64,000 bases of DNA. It comes from CAIWHR01 sp963830485 (lineage in GTDB: Bacteria > Pseudomonadota > Gammaproteobacteria > Burkholderiales > Casimicrobiaceae). This document shows positions 7,646 through 16,079 of this stretch, piece by piece; the stretch's first letter is position 1; every line of letters starts with the position of its first letter. The notes under the pieces are model-generated. The model saw only the letters and a list, made by a program, of their open reading frames with translations. It made no database searches and was not told the origin of the DNA. Both the position numbers and the translations under genes were made by a program. The stretch is taken from contig CAWHNE010000012.1 in assembly GCA_963830485.1 (NCBI GenBank), positions 124,001 to 188,000 on the forward strand, given 5' to 3'.

Positions 7646-8911
7646 TCAGCCCGGCGCGGCGCGCTCGCGGCGAATCCGCGCGCCAAGCGCCGAGAGCTTG
7701 TCCTCGATCCGTTCGTAGCCGCGATCGAGATGATAGATGCGGTCGATCGACGTCGGGCCTGCGGCGACGAGGCCCGCGATCACGAGGCACGCGGAGGCGC
7801 GCAGGTCGGTCGCCATCACTGTGGCCCCCGTCAGCTGCGGCACGCCGCGGACGATCGCGGTGCTGCCTTCGACATCGATGTCGGCGCCGAGGCGGGTCAG
7901 CTCCTGGACGTGCATCATCCGGTTCTCGAAGATCGTTTCCGTGATCGTCGAGGTGCCCGGGGCGCACGCCGCGACCGCCATCATCTGCGCCTGCATGTCC
8001 GTTGGGAACGCCGGGTACGGCGCCGTGCGCAGCGTGAATGGGGCGAGCGACCGGTGGCGTGCGATGCGGATCGTATCCGCGGTCGCTTCGATCTCCGCGC
8101 CCGCTTCGGACAGCTTGGTCAGCACGGCGTCCAGCGTGTCCGCCTGGGTCCCGGTCAGCGTCGCGTCGCCCCCCGCCGCTGCGACCGCGGCGAGGAACGT
8201 GCCGGTCTCGATGCGGTCCGGCATGATCGCGTGCGTCGTGCCCGAGAGCTTCGCCACGCCTTCGACCGTGATGCGGTCGGAGCCGGCGCCCGCGATGCGC
8301 GCACCCATCGCGGTCAGGCAGCGCGCGAGATCGACGATCTCGGGCTCGCGCGCGGCGTTCTCGAGCGTCGTCGTGCCCTCGGCCAGCGTGGCCGCCATCA
8401 TCAGATTCTCGGTGCCCGTCACCGTGACAACGTCGAATACGAAGCGTGTGCCAACGAGGCGCTTCGCGCGCGCGCTGATGTAGCCGTGCTCGAGGTCGAT
8501 CTCGGCGCCCATGGCCTCCAGGCCCTTCACGTGTTGGTCGACGGGACGCAGGCCGATCGCGCAGCCACCGGGCAGCGAAACTCGCGCCTCGCCGCAGCGC
8601 GCGACGAGTGGCCCCAACGCGAGGATCGACGCGCGCATCGTCTTGACGAGCTCGTACGGCGCAAGCGGCCACTCGATCGACGACGCGTCGAGCGCGACCG
8701 TACCCACTGTGCGCGTGTCCTGCCGAACGCCCATTTGCGCCAGCAGCGTCTGCATCGTGCGCACGTCGTTCAGGCGCGGAACGTTCGCGAGCACGAGCGG
8801 TTCGGCGGTGAGCAGCGACGCGCACAGCAACGGCAGCGCGGCGTTCTTCGCACCCGAAACCCGAACTTCGCCGGCGAGCGGCCGGCCGCCTTCGATGACG
8901 AGCCGGTCCAC
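7646..8911 (-). CDS. murA: UDP-N-acetylglucosamine 1-carboxyvinyltransferase
   Basis: Cytoplasmic first committed enzyme of peptidoglycan synthesis, transferring enolpyruvate from PEP to UDP-GlcNAc. It has 421 residues, the usual length. The catalytic cysteine is C117 in LPGGCAIGLRP (fosfomycin-sensitive type, family knowledge). SGAKNAALPLL at the N-terminus carries the conserved lysine and asparagine. FPTDMQAQMMA and RGYERIEDKLSALGARI are intact. It follows ibaG by one base on the same strand, the order known for the mla–ibaG–murA block. Confidence 0.97.
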   Translation of the reverse strand: MDRLVIEGGRPLAGEVRVSGAKNAALPLLCASLLTAEPLVLANVPRLNDVRTMQTLLAQMGVRQDTRTVGTVALDASSIEWPLAPYELVKTMRASILALGPLVARCGEARVSLPGGCAIGLRPVDQHVKGLEAMGAEIDLEHGYISARAKRLVGTRFVFDVVTVTGTENLMMAATLAEGTTTLENAAREPEIVDLARCLTAMGARIAGAGSDRITVEGVAKLSGTTHAIMPDRIETGTFLAAVAAAGGDATLTGTQADTLDAVLTKLSEAGAEIEATADTIRIARHRSLAPFTLRTAPYPAFPTDMQAQMMAVAACAPGTSTITETIFENRMMHVQELTRLGADIDVEGSTAIVRGVPQLTGATVMATDLRASACLVIAGLVAAGPTSIDRIYHLDRGYERIEDKLSALGARIRRERAAPG

Positions 8912-8912
8912 G

Positions 8913-9164
8913 TCAGGCCCCGTCGGTCCGGGCGGCAGCCCACTGCGTCGGCGTGAGCGTGGTCATCGACAGCGCGTGGATCTCCTCGCGCATCCGGTCG
9001 CCGAGCGCCGCGTAGACGAGCTGGTGCTGGCGCACCTTCGGGAGCCCCTCGAAGCGCGCGCTGACGACGAGCGCTTCCCAGTGGTGGCCGTCACCGCGCA
9101 CGGCCACGTGCTCGCAGTCGAGATGGGCGGCGATCGCCTGTTCTATCGATTCGGCGGTGGGCAT
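8913..9164 (-). CDS. ibaG: BolA-family protein IbaG
   Basis: An 83-residue BolA-like protein. The fold is small and alpha/beta, with HWEALVVSARFEGLPKVRQH and LGDRMREEIHALSMTT as its conserved parts; the region after the second helix contains the histidine that BolA proteins use with monothiol glutaredoxins to bind Fe–S clusters (family knowledge). Position between the lipid-transport genes and murA identifies it as the YrbA/IbaG branch rather than BolA itself. Confidence 0.9.
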   Translation of the reverse strand: MPTAESIEQAIAAHLDCEHVAVRGDGHHWEALVVSARFEGLPKVRQHQLVYAALGDRMREEIHALSMTTLTPTQWAAARTDGA

Positions 9165-9168
9165 GGCG

Positions 9169-9948
9169 TCAGTGCCGGAGCTTCCAGCCGCGCGCGAGGA
9201 GCGCGAGCGTCAGCGCGGCGAGTGCGACGGCGCAGCCGGCGACGAGCAGCAGTGACAGGAGCGGCGGCACGTCCGACTGGCCGAAGAAGCCGTAGCGGAA
9301 GCCGTCGATCATATAGAAGAACGGATTCCAGCGGGACAGCGCCTGCCAGAACGGCGGCAGCGAATGGATCGAGTAGAAGACGCCGGACAGGAACGTGAGC
9401 GGGACGATGATGAAGTTCTGGAAGCCGGCCAGCTGGTCGAACTTGTCGGCCCAGATGCCGGCGATCAGGCCGAGCGTACCGAGGATCGCGCTGCCGAGGA
9501 ACGCGAAGGTGAGCGCCCACAGCGGATGCGGCAGCATGAGAAGCGACGGCACGAAGAACAGGGTGACGGCGAACACGCCCAGGCCCACGACGAGGCCGCG
9601 CACCATCGCGCCCAGCACGTAGGCGGCGAAGAGATCGGAGGGGGATAGCGGTGGCAGCAGCATGAAGATCAGGTTGCCCGTGATCTTCGACTGGATCAGC
9701 GACGAGCTGCTGTTCGCGAATGCGTTCTGCAGCACGGACATCATGACCAGGCCCGGGACCAGGAACGCCGTGTAGCGCACCTGCCCACCGTAGACCGTCA
9801 CGTGCTCTTCCAGCACGTGCGAGAAGATGAGGAGGTAGAGGAGCGCGGTCAGCACCGGCGCTGCGATCGTCTGGAACGAGACTTTCCAGAAGCGCAGGAG
9901 CTCCTTGTAGAAGAGCGTCGCCCAGCCCGCGCCGGCCATGCGGATCAT
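9169..9948 (-). CDS. ABC-2 type transporter permease
   Basis: A 259-residue integral membrane protein with about six hydrophobic segments and the ABC-2 layout (FYKELLRFWKVSFQTIAAPV at the N-terminus, then LVPGLVMMSVLQNAFANSSS, LTFLSGVFYSIHSLPPFW). It is of the YadH type. The ATG at 9948 overlaps the stop of the preceding ATPase gene as ATGA, so the two form one transporter. Substrate is unknown; the pair is commonly found within the mla block of betaproteobacteria, but a role in lipid export is only an inference. Confidence 0.9.
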   Translation of the reverse strand: MIRMAGAGWATLFYKELLRFWKVSFQTIAAPVLTALLYLLIFSHVLEEHVTVYGGQVRYTAFLVPGLVMMSVLQNAFANSSSSLIQSKITGNLIFMLLPPLSPSDLFAAYVLGAMVRGLVVGLGVFAVTLFFVPSLLMLPHPLWALTFAFLGSAILGTLGLIAGIWADKFDQLAGFQNFIIVPLTFLSGVFYSIHSLPPFWQALSRWNPFFYMIDGFRYGFFGQSDVPPLLSLLLVAGCAVALAALTLALLARGWKLRH

Positions 9949-10868
9949 GGGGCCGCCCCACGCTCCGGCGCACGGAGCTCGCCGCTCATGATCTTCAGGA
10001 ACACGTCCTCGAGGTCCGCTTCCTCGAGCGCGAGCTCGCCGATCGCGATGCCCTCGGTCCGCAGCGCGGACAGGAGCGCCTCGAGATCGGCGTAGTGGTC
10101 GAGGCCGACGAAGTGCGCGCCGCCCTCCTCGCGCAGCAAGCGCGACCGCCATGCGGCGGGCAGCCGCGGGGCAACGAGCCGCACGGTGAGGCCGGGGAAG
10201 CGCGACAGCAGGTTGTGCTTGGTGTCGAGCGCGACGACCCGGCCCGCCTTCAGCATCGCGATGCGCCCGCACAGCGCTTCGGCCTCCTCGAGGTAGTGCG
10301 TGGTCAGGATGATCGTGTGACCGTCCTGGTTCAGCTTGCGGATGAACGCCCACAGGCTCTGCCGCAACTCGACGTCGACGCCCGCGGTCGGCTCGTCCAG
10401 CACGATCACCGGCGGCTTGTGCACGAGCGCCTGGCCCACGAGCACGCGGCGTTTCATGCCGCCGGAGAGCGAGCGCATGTTGGCGTCGGCCCGCGACGTG
10501 AGATCGAGGTGGTGCAGGATCTCGTCGATCCAGTCGCCGTTGTCGCGAATGCCGAAGTAGCCGGACTGGATTTCGAGCGTTTCGCGGACGGAGAAGAATG
10601 GATCGAAGACGAGCTCCTGCGGCACCACGCCGAGCGCGCGCCGCGCCGCCCGGTAGTCGCGCACGACGTCGTGACCGAGGATGCGCGCGGTGCCCGCATC
10701 CGCACGCGTGAGCCCCGCGGCGATCGAGATCAGCGTCGTCTTGCCGGCACCGTTCGGTCCGAGCAGGCCGAAGAATTCGCCCTTCTCGACTGCGAAGCTC
10801 ACGCCGGAGAGCGCCTGCACGCGGCCGAAGCGGCGGGCGACATCGACGAATTCGACGGCGGCGGACAT
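9945..10868 (-). CDS. ABC transporter ATP-binding protein (partner of ABC-2 permease)
   Basis: A 307-residue ATPase. Walker A is GPNGAGKTTL, the signature is LSGGMKRR, Walker B is VIVLDEPTAGVD, and the switch histidine is in ILTTHYLEE. The C-terminal 90 residues are the extension seen in the YadG-type subfamily. ATG 10868 was chosen because homologous domains begin there (VEFVDVARRFG). It lies between mlaB and the permease, and its stop overlaps the permease start. Confidence 0.92.
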   Translation of the reverse strand: MSAAVEFVDVARRFGRVQALSGVSFAVEKGEFFGLLGPNGAGKTTLISIAAGLTRADAGTARILGHDVVRDYRAARRALGVVPQELVFDPFFSVRETLEIQSGYFGIRDNGDWIDEILHHLDLTSRADANMRSLSGGMKRRVLVGQALVHKPPVIVLDEPTAGVDVELRQSLWAFIRKLNQDGHTIILTTHYLEEAEALCGRIAMLKAGRVVALDTKHNLLSRFPGLTVRLVAPRLPAAWRSRLLREEGGAHFVGLDHYADLEALLSALRTEGIAIGELALEEADLEDVFLKIMSGELRAPERGAAP

Positions 10869-10935
10869 GGCGTCTTGCGTGACGGGAACGACGGGGCAAG
10901 CGCGGCACTCGTGAGAGCGCGCCCGCGCGGAGCGA

Positions 10936-11256
10936 TCAGCCGGCGACGAGCTCCTCGACGCCGTAGAGCGCCGCCAGCGCGCGCAGCCCCGGGGGCAGTC
11001 CGTCGAAGCGGAGCGTACGCCCCTCGCCGGCAGCGCGCCGCGCGAGCGCGACCAGCACCGCGACGGCCGCGGAATCGAACGCACCGATGCCGTCCAGGAC
11101 GACGTGGCCGTCGCGCGGCAGCGCAAGCGCGTGCGCCGCGATAAGCACGGGGGCCGCCTCCGCGAACGTGAGCGGTCCCTCGTAGGTCCACCGCGCGCCC
11201 GCGGCGTCGGCGACGAAACCGCGTGCCGGCCCGGCGCCGGCATTGCGCTCCGCCAT
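10936..11256 (-). CDS. mlaB: STAS-domain protein MlaB
   Basis: A 106-residue single STAS domain, the cytoplasmic accessory subunit that stabilises the MlaFE ABC transporter. Visible pieces are WTYEGPLTFAEAAPVL, the core strand VVLDGIGAFDSAAVAVLVAL with the conserved serine, and LRFDGLPPGLRALAALYGV. The start ATG overlaps the mlaC stop (ATGA). Confidence 0.88.
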   Translation of the reverse strand: MAERNAGAGPARGFVADAAGARWTYEGPLTFAEAAPVLIAAHALALPRDGHVVLDGIGAFDSAAVAVLVALARRAAGEGRTLRFDGLPPGLRALAALYGVEELVAG

Positions 11257-11894
11257 CATTTGGCGGCGCCGCCCTTGTTCCGGTCGGAGAGCGACTTGAT
11301 GAGGCCGTCGACGCCGCCGCTTTGCACCTGCTGGTTGAACTCGTCCCTGTAGTTCGTGACGAGCGAGACCCCGCCGATCACGACGTCGTAGGCTTTCCAC
11401 GTATCGGCCTTCTTCTCGAGGCTGTAGTCGATCTGGACCGGCTGGCCGCCCTGCCGCATGACCTGCGTGCGCACGATGACATCGGTGTCGCCGGGGTTCA
11501 TCCGCAGCGGCTTGAAGTCGATCGTCTCGTCGCGGTACTTGTTGAGCGCCGTGGAATACGTCCGCACGAGGAGCGTCTTGAACTCATCGGCGAGCCGCTT
11601 CTGCTGCTCGGGCGTCGCGGCGCGCCAGTTCTTGCCCATCGCGAGCGCCGTCATCCGCAGGAAATCGAAGTGCGGCAGGAGCTTGACCTCGATTATTTCG
11701 CGAATGCGCGCCTCGTTCCCCGCCTGGATCACCGGATCGCCCTTGATCGTCGCCAGGACGTCCGTCGAGACGCGCTTCACCATCGCATCGGGCGCCTCCT
11801 GCGCCCAGGCGGGAAGCGCGGCGGCGATGAGCGCGGCGAAGAGCCACGCGGCCCGGCCGGCGAAGAAGCGCGGCGGCGAGAGAGTCGTCGTCAT
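11256..11894 (-). CDS. mlaC: Phospholipid-binding periplasmic protein MlaC
   Basis: A 212-residue periplasmic lipid shuttle that moves phospholipid between the MlaA complex and MlaFEDB. It has a cleavable signal peptide (hydrophobic core then AWAQEAPD). The mature part has the family's helices (IIEVKLLPHFDFLRMTALAM, the position around the conserved NW in GKNWRAATPEQQKRLADEFK) and the C-terminal VSLVTNYRDEFNQQVQ. Its start overlaps the mlaA stop. Confidence 0.94.
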   Translation of the reverse strand: MTTTLSPPRFFAGRAAWLFAALIAAALPAWAQEAPDAMVKRVSTDVLATIKGDPVIQAGNEARIREIIEVKLLPHFDFLRMTALAMGKNWRAATPEQQKRLADEFKTLLVRTYSTALNKYRDETIDFKPLRMNPGDTDVIVRTQVMRQGGQPVQIDYSLEKKADTWKAYDVVIGGVSLVTNYRDEFNQQVQSGGVDGLIKSLSDRNKGGAAK

Positions 11895-12595
11895 TGATCG
11901 TCCTCGGCTTGGGGCGGCGGCTTCCCGTCGTAGATCAGGTAGCGGCGCCGCTGCAGATACGCATTGCGAATGAACGTGTAGCGATCGAGCGCCGCCTTGT
12001 CGACGATGTCGCCCGCATCGAGCGCCTGCGCGCGAAGGTCCACGTAGCCCAGCCCGTAGAGGGAATTGCGCAGCGGTACGTCCGGAATGTAGCCGACGGG
12101 TCCCACCGCGATGCGCACGAGCACCCCCGTGCCGTCGCGGATCGTGGTCGGGCCGAACAGCGGGACGAAGAGGTACGGTCCCTGCGGAAAGCCCCACACC
12201 GCGAACGTCTGGCCGAAGTCCTCGTTGCCGCGCTCGATCCCGGCGTCGGACGCGACGTCGATGAGCCCACCCAGTCCGAAGAGCGTGTTGGTCATCACGC
12301 GGCCGAGGTCGTTGCCTGCCTTGTCCAGCTTGCCCTGCAGGAGGCCGTTCACCGCGGAGAACAGGTCGTCGATGTTGTTGAAGACGTTGGTGAATGCCAT
12401 CCGCATGAATTTCGGCACCACCACCTCGTAGCCCTCTGCCACGGGCTTGACGACGGCCGAGTCGAGCGCGTCGTGGACCTGGTAGAGCGTGCGGTTCATC
12501 GGCTCCAGCGGGTCGACCTTCGACGGCGCGCTCGCGCATCCGGCGAGCCATGCGCCGAGCAGCGCCGTGCCGGCGGTGCGCATCAGGCGCGTCAC
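11891..12595 (-). CDS. mlaA: Outer-membrane lipoprotein MlaA (VacJ)
   Basis: A 234-residue lipoprotein with lipobox LAGC. It forms the outer-membrane end of the Mla system, removing phospholipid from the outer leaflet. Visible family signatures are DPLEPMNRTLYQVHD, NNIDDLFSAVNGLLQGK, NEDFGQTFAVWGFPQGPYLF and PLFGPTTIRDGTG. The start is GTG at 12595, overlapping the mlaD stop as GTGA. In E. coli mlaA is elsewhere; here it is inside the operon between mlaD and mlaC. Confidence 0.95.
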   Translation of the reverse strand: MTRLMRTAGTALLGAWLAGCASAPSKVDPLEPMNRTLYQVHDALDSAVVKPVAEGYEVVVPKFMRMAFTNVFNNIDDLFSAVNGLLQGKLDKAGNDLGRVMTNTLFGLGGLIDVASDAGIERGNEDFGQTFAVWGFPQGPYLFVPLFGPTTIRDGTGVLVRIAVGPVGYIPDVPLRNSLYGLGYVDLRAQALDAGDIVDKAALDRYTFIRNAYLQRRRYLIYDGKPPPQAEDDQ

Positions 12596-13059
12596 TTGGC
12601 GCTCCCGTTCGCAGCCTTGTCGAACAGGAACTGGCCGATCAGCTTCTCCAGCACGACGGCAGACTGCGTCTTGGTGATCTTCGAGCCGTTCGCGAGCATC
12701 TTCGGATCCCCTCCGGCGTCGAGCCCGACATAGACCTCCCCCAGGAGCCCCGACGTCAGGATCGACGCAATCGTGTCGGCGGTGAACTCGTAGCCGTTGT
12801 CGATCTTCATCGTGACGACCGCCTGGTACGACTTGGGGTCGAGGTGGATGCGCTCGACCCGGCCGACGACGACGCCTGCCGCCTTCACCGGCGCACGCAG
12901 CTTGAGGCCGCCGATGTTGTCGAATTGCGCCTCGAGCTGATAGCCGGGCGTTCCGCCGAACGTGACCAGGTTGCCCACGCGCAGCGCGAGGAACAGGATC
13001 GCGCCGATGCCGATCGCGACGAAGAGGCCGACCCAGAGGTCGAGCGTGGTCCGGTTCAT
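12592..13059 (-). CDS. mlaD: MCE-domain protein MlaD
   Basis: A 155-residue inner-membrane-anchored MCE protein: one N-terminal membrane segment (LWVGLFVAIGIGAILFLAL) and one MCE domain (YQLEAQFDNIGGLKLRAPVK, VGRVERIHLDP, SILTSGLLGEVYVGLDAGGD). It forms the hexameric lipid channel on MlaFE. ATG 13059 follows the mlaE stop by 4 bases. Confidence 0.95.
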   Translation of the reverse strand: MNRTTLDLWVGLFVAIGIGAILFLALRVGNLVTFGGTPGYQLEAQFDNIGGLKLRAPVKAAGVVVGRVERIHLDPKSYQAVVTMKIDNGYEFTADTIASILTSGLLGEVYVGLDAGGDPKMLANGSKITKTQSAVVLEKLIGQFLFDKAANGSAK

Positions 13060-13063
13060 TCCT

Positions 13064-13870
13064 TCAGGTCCTCGCCCCGTGGAACATGAACACCGTGAGG
13101 ACGAAATCGAGGGCAAGGATCGCGAGCGCGCTTTCGACCACGGTCCGCGTCGTCGCGCTCGACACGCCTTCGGCTGTCGGCTTCGCGTCATAGCCCTCGA
13201 ACACGGCGATCAGGCTGACGGCGGCCCCGAATACGAAGCTCTTGATCACGCCGTTGACGACGTCGTTGCGGAAATCGACGGCTGCCTGCATGTTGCCCCA
13301 GAACGCACCGGCGTCGATGCCGATGAGGCGCACGCCAACCAGGTACGCGCCGAACACGCCCAAGGTCGAGAACAGCGCCGCGAGCAGGGGCATCGAGATG
13401 ACGCCGCCCCAGAACCGGGGCGCGACGACCCGCGCCAGCGGATCGACCGCCATCATCTCCATCGCCGCCAGCTGCTCGGTCGCCTTCATGAGCCCGATCT
13501 CCGCGGTCACCGCACTTCCGGCGCGGCTCGCGAACAGCAGACCGGCGACGACCGGTCCGAGTTCCCGTACGAGCGACAACGCGACCAGGACGCCGAGCGA
13601 CTCATCGGCACCGTAGCGCTGCAGCACATCGTAGCCCTGCAGGGCGAGCACCATCCCGACGAAGAGGCCGGATACGAGGATGATGATGAGCGACAGCACG
13701 CCCGAGAAGTAGATCTCGCGCAGCGTGAGTGGCAGCCGGCGAAAGGCGGTCGGTGTATTGAGCAACACCGCGACGAAGAAGCGCGAGGCGTAGCCGAGCC
13801 GCGCGAGCCCGCCCGTCGCGAAGGCGCCCACGCGCCGCAACGCGTTGTCGAGGCCGTCGGCGTTAGACAC
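13064..13870 (-). CDS. mlaE: Lipid ABC transporter permease MlaE
   Basis: A roughly 268-residue permease with the MlaE family signatures SGLFVGMVLALQGYDVLQRY, LVRELGPVVAGLLFASRAGS and TAEIGLMKATEQLAAMEMM, and five hydrophobic segments. The start is GTG 13870 (VSNADGLDN) or TTG 13876; both overlap the end of mlaF. The downstream neighbour is mlaD. Confidence 0.94.
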   Translation of the reverse strand: MSNADGLDNALRRVGAFATGGLARLGYASRFFVAVLLNTPTAFRRLPLTLREIYFSGVLSLIIILVSGLFVGMVLALQGYDVLQRYGADESLGVLVALSLVRELGPVVAGLLFASRAGSAVTAEIGLMKATEQLAAMEMMAVDPLARVVAPRFWGGVISMPLLAALFSTLGVFGAYLVGVRLIGIDAGAFWGNMQAAVDFRNDVVNGVIKSFVFGAAVSLIAVFEGYDAKPTAEGVSSATTRTVVESALAILALDFVLTVFMFHGART

Positions 13871-14712
13871 GGGCAAACACCTCGTCGCGGTACGGCGGCG
13901 CCGGGTAGTGGAACGGCACCGGGCCGTCCGCCTCGCCGTCGATGAACTGGCGCACGAAGGCGTCGGCGGTCGTCCGCATCTCGTCCGGCGTGCCCTGCGC
14001 GACGATCCGACCCGCCGAGACGAAATACATGTAGTCGACGATCTTCATCGATTCGTAGACGTCATGCGTGACCACCACCGAGGTGATGCCGAGCGCGTCG
14101 TTGAGCCTCCGGATCAGCTGGCCGACGACGCCGAGCGAAATCGGGTCGAGGCCGGCGAACGGCTCGTCGTAGAGCACGAGCATCGGGTCGAGCGCGATCG
14201 CGCGGGCGAGCGCGACACGGCGCGCCATGCCGCCCGAAAGCTCGGATGGCATGAGCTGCGCAGCGCCGCGCAGGCCGACCGAATGCAGCTTCATCAGCAC
14301 GAGGTCGCGCACGAGCTCTTCCGACAGGTCCGTGTGCTCGCGCAACACGAATGCCACGTTCTCGAACACCGTCATGTCAGTGAAGAGCGCGCCGAACTGG
14401 AACAGCACGCCGTACTTGCGCCGCAGCGCGAACAGCGCGTCGCGGTCGAGATCGGGTACCGACAATCCGCCGACGATGACGCGGCCCGACTGCGGCCGGA
14501 GCTGGCCGCCGATCAAGCCGGAGGATCGTCGTCTTGCCGCACCCCGAGCCGCCCATGATCGCGACGACCTTCCCTCGTGGAATCGACATCGAGATGCCAT
14601 CGAGCACCGTATGCGAGGCGTCGTAGCCGAACGTGACGGCGTCGAGCTCTACAGCGATATCGGGAGTCGTGGCCGAGGGCACAGCGACGGCCGCGCCGGC
14701 GGAGTGCGGCAT
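13863..14712 (-). CDS. mlaF: Lipid ABC transporter ATP-binding protein MlaF, frame broken
   Basis: ATPase of the Mla transporter. The N-terminus starts at ATG 14712 and reads through Walker A (GGSGCGKTTILRL). From about 14522 the frame changes and continues IGGQLRPQSGRV, then FGALFTDMTVFENVAF, the signature LSGGMARR, Walker B LVLYDEPFAGLDP and VVVTHDVYE. One extra base (CTTGATC for CTGATC) explains the break. The repaired protein is about 282 residues. It is first in the operon, behind a good sigma-70 promoter. The +1 change is probably a sequence error since the rest of the operon is intact. Confidence 0.9.
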
Positions 14713-14740
14713 GGGAGGAGGCTGCAGGAAAGGGACCGCG

Positions 14741-14769
14741 ATTGTAGCCTGTCACCCCTCCCGTCACAA
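14741..14769 (-). promoter_or_regulatory. Sigma-70 promoter of the mla operon
   Basis: On the minus strand: TTGTGA (14769–14764), a 17-nt spacer, then TACAAT (14746–14741), with the mlaF ATG 28 nt further on. This is the best two-box promoter match in the window and sits exactly where the long minus-strand operon begins. Confidence 0.7.
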
Positions 14770-14824
14770 TGACCCGCGGTCGGTTGCCGGTGGGCGGCGG
14801 CCCCGCGCGCGCGACATCGGCCGA

Positions 14825-15955
14825 CTATTGCGTTCCCTTCGTCGTGTAGGGGCCGGAGATGTCGGTACCGTTGCGGTCGAGCTCGTTGTTGCCGAAGCTC
14901 GTCGGCGTCGATGCCGATCCCGACATCCCGGTCACGTTGCGCGTGAACGTCGTCCGGCCGACGCTGGCGACGCAACTCCCGCCGACGACCTGCATCCCCG
15001 TTGCGTTGCTCGCGAGGTGGTGGCTGATGGTGCTGTCGGTAAGCGTGAGCACGCCCGCCGCGGTACCGAAGCACTGGAAGTTGACCCCGTTGTAGCCCGG
15101 CGCCGGCGTTGTCGACGATCGTCGTGCCGGTCACGACCGCGTCGACGCGGTTGGGCGCGTTGCCCTGCACCTGGACATTGATGCCGCCGAAGGAGCTGCC
15201 GCTGATCAGCGTCCGCTCGACCACCAGCCGGATGGTCCCCGTATTGCCGGAGAAGATGATGGCGTCAAAACCGGTGTTGTTGCGGTGGACGACGCTGTCG
15301 CGGACGTAGAGCTCGCCGTCGTTGAAGACCGATGCACCCGCCTGTCCGTTCTCCTCCATGCGCGCCCGGTCCACGTAGACCCGCGCTCCGCCCGAAATCT
15401 GGATGCCGTCGTTCGAGTTGGAGCGCAGTTCCGCGTCGGTGACGTATACGCGGGTCCCCGTTCCGCCCGCTTGGATCCCCACGCCGGCAAAGCCGGAGAT
15501 CACCGGGCCCTCGAGGTGCACCTCTACGGTTCGACCCGAACACCGAAACACCTACGCTGCCGCCCTGACCGTTGATCGTGAGGCCACGCAGCACCACCCT
15601 GAGCCCGGATCCACTGACGGAAACCCCGGCGCCGGACGGGACGCTAATGCCGGCGTAAACACCGGGGGGCGCCACGATCGACACCGACTGGCCGATCGCC
15701 ACGACCCGCATAGCCCGCCGAGTCCCGGACGAGCACCTCGCCGCCGGCATTCGTGACCCCGAGCGCCGCCGTGAACGAGCGGCACGGTAGCGCGATCGAG
15801 CAATTGTTGGCGGTATTTGCGTCGTTGCCGGTCGATGCGACGAACGTGCGCTGCGCCGATGCGAACGCCACGCTGCATCCTGCCGACATCGCGACCAGGA
15901 ACGCGGCGCCGACCACGGCAGGACACGCTGTGCGAGGAATGCGGAATGCACGCAT
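14825..15955 (-). CDS. Secreted right-handed beta-helix protein, frame broken three times
   Basis: ATG 15955 opens a signal peptide (FRIPRTACPAVVGAAFLVAM) followed by STGNDANTANNCSIALPCRS, the start typical of secreted parallel beta-helix (pectate-lyase-like) proteins. Later frames supply the coils: GVYAGISVPSGAGVSVSGSG, RVYVTDAELRSNSNDGIQIS, RLVVERTLISGSSFGGINVQ, LTLTDSTISHHLASNATGM, ending TAG at 14825. The breaks, at about 15708, 15529 and 15098, are each explained by one extra base. The repaired length is about 376 residues. Catalytic function is not evident; it may be structural or adhesive. It lies between mlaF and the antiporter. Confidence 0.72.
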
Positions 15956-16079
15956 GATGGTCCCCTTGGATAGGCCCGGCGTGCCGCGAAAAGATACCCT
16001 CGCGACGTCTGCCGCATATTGACCGGGTACGTCGCGATTGTGCGCCGCGGTCGCGCTATGCGGCAAGACGTCCGTAGCG

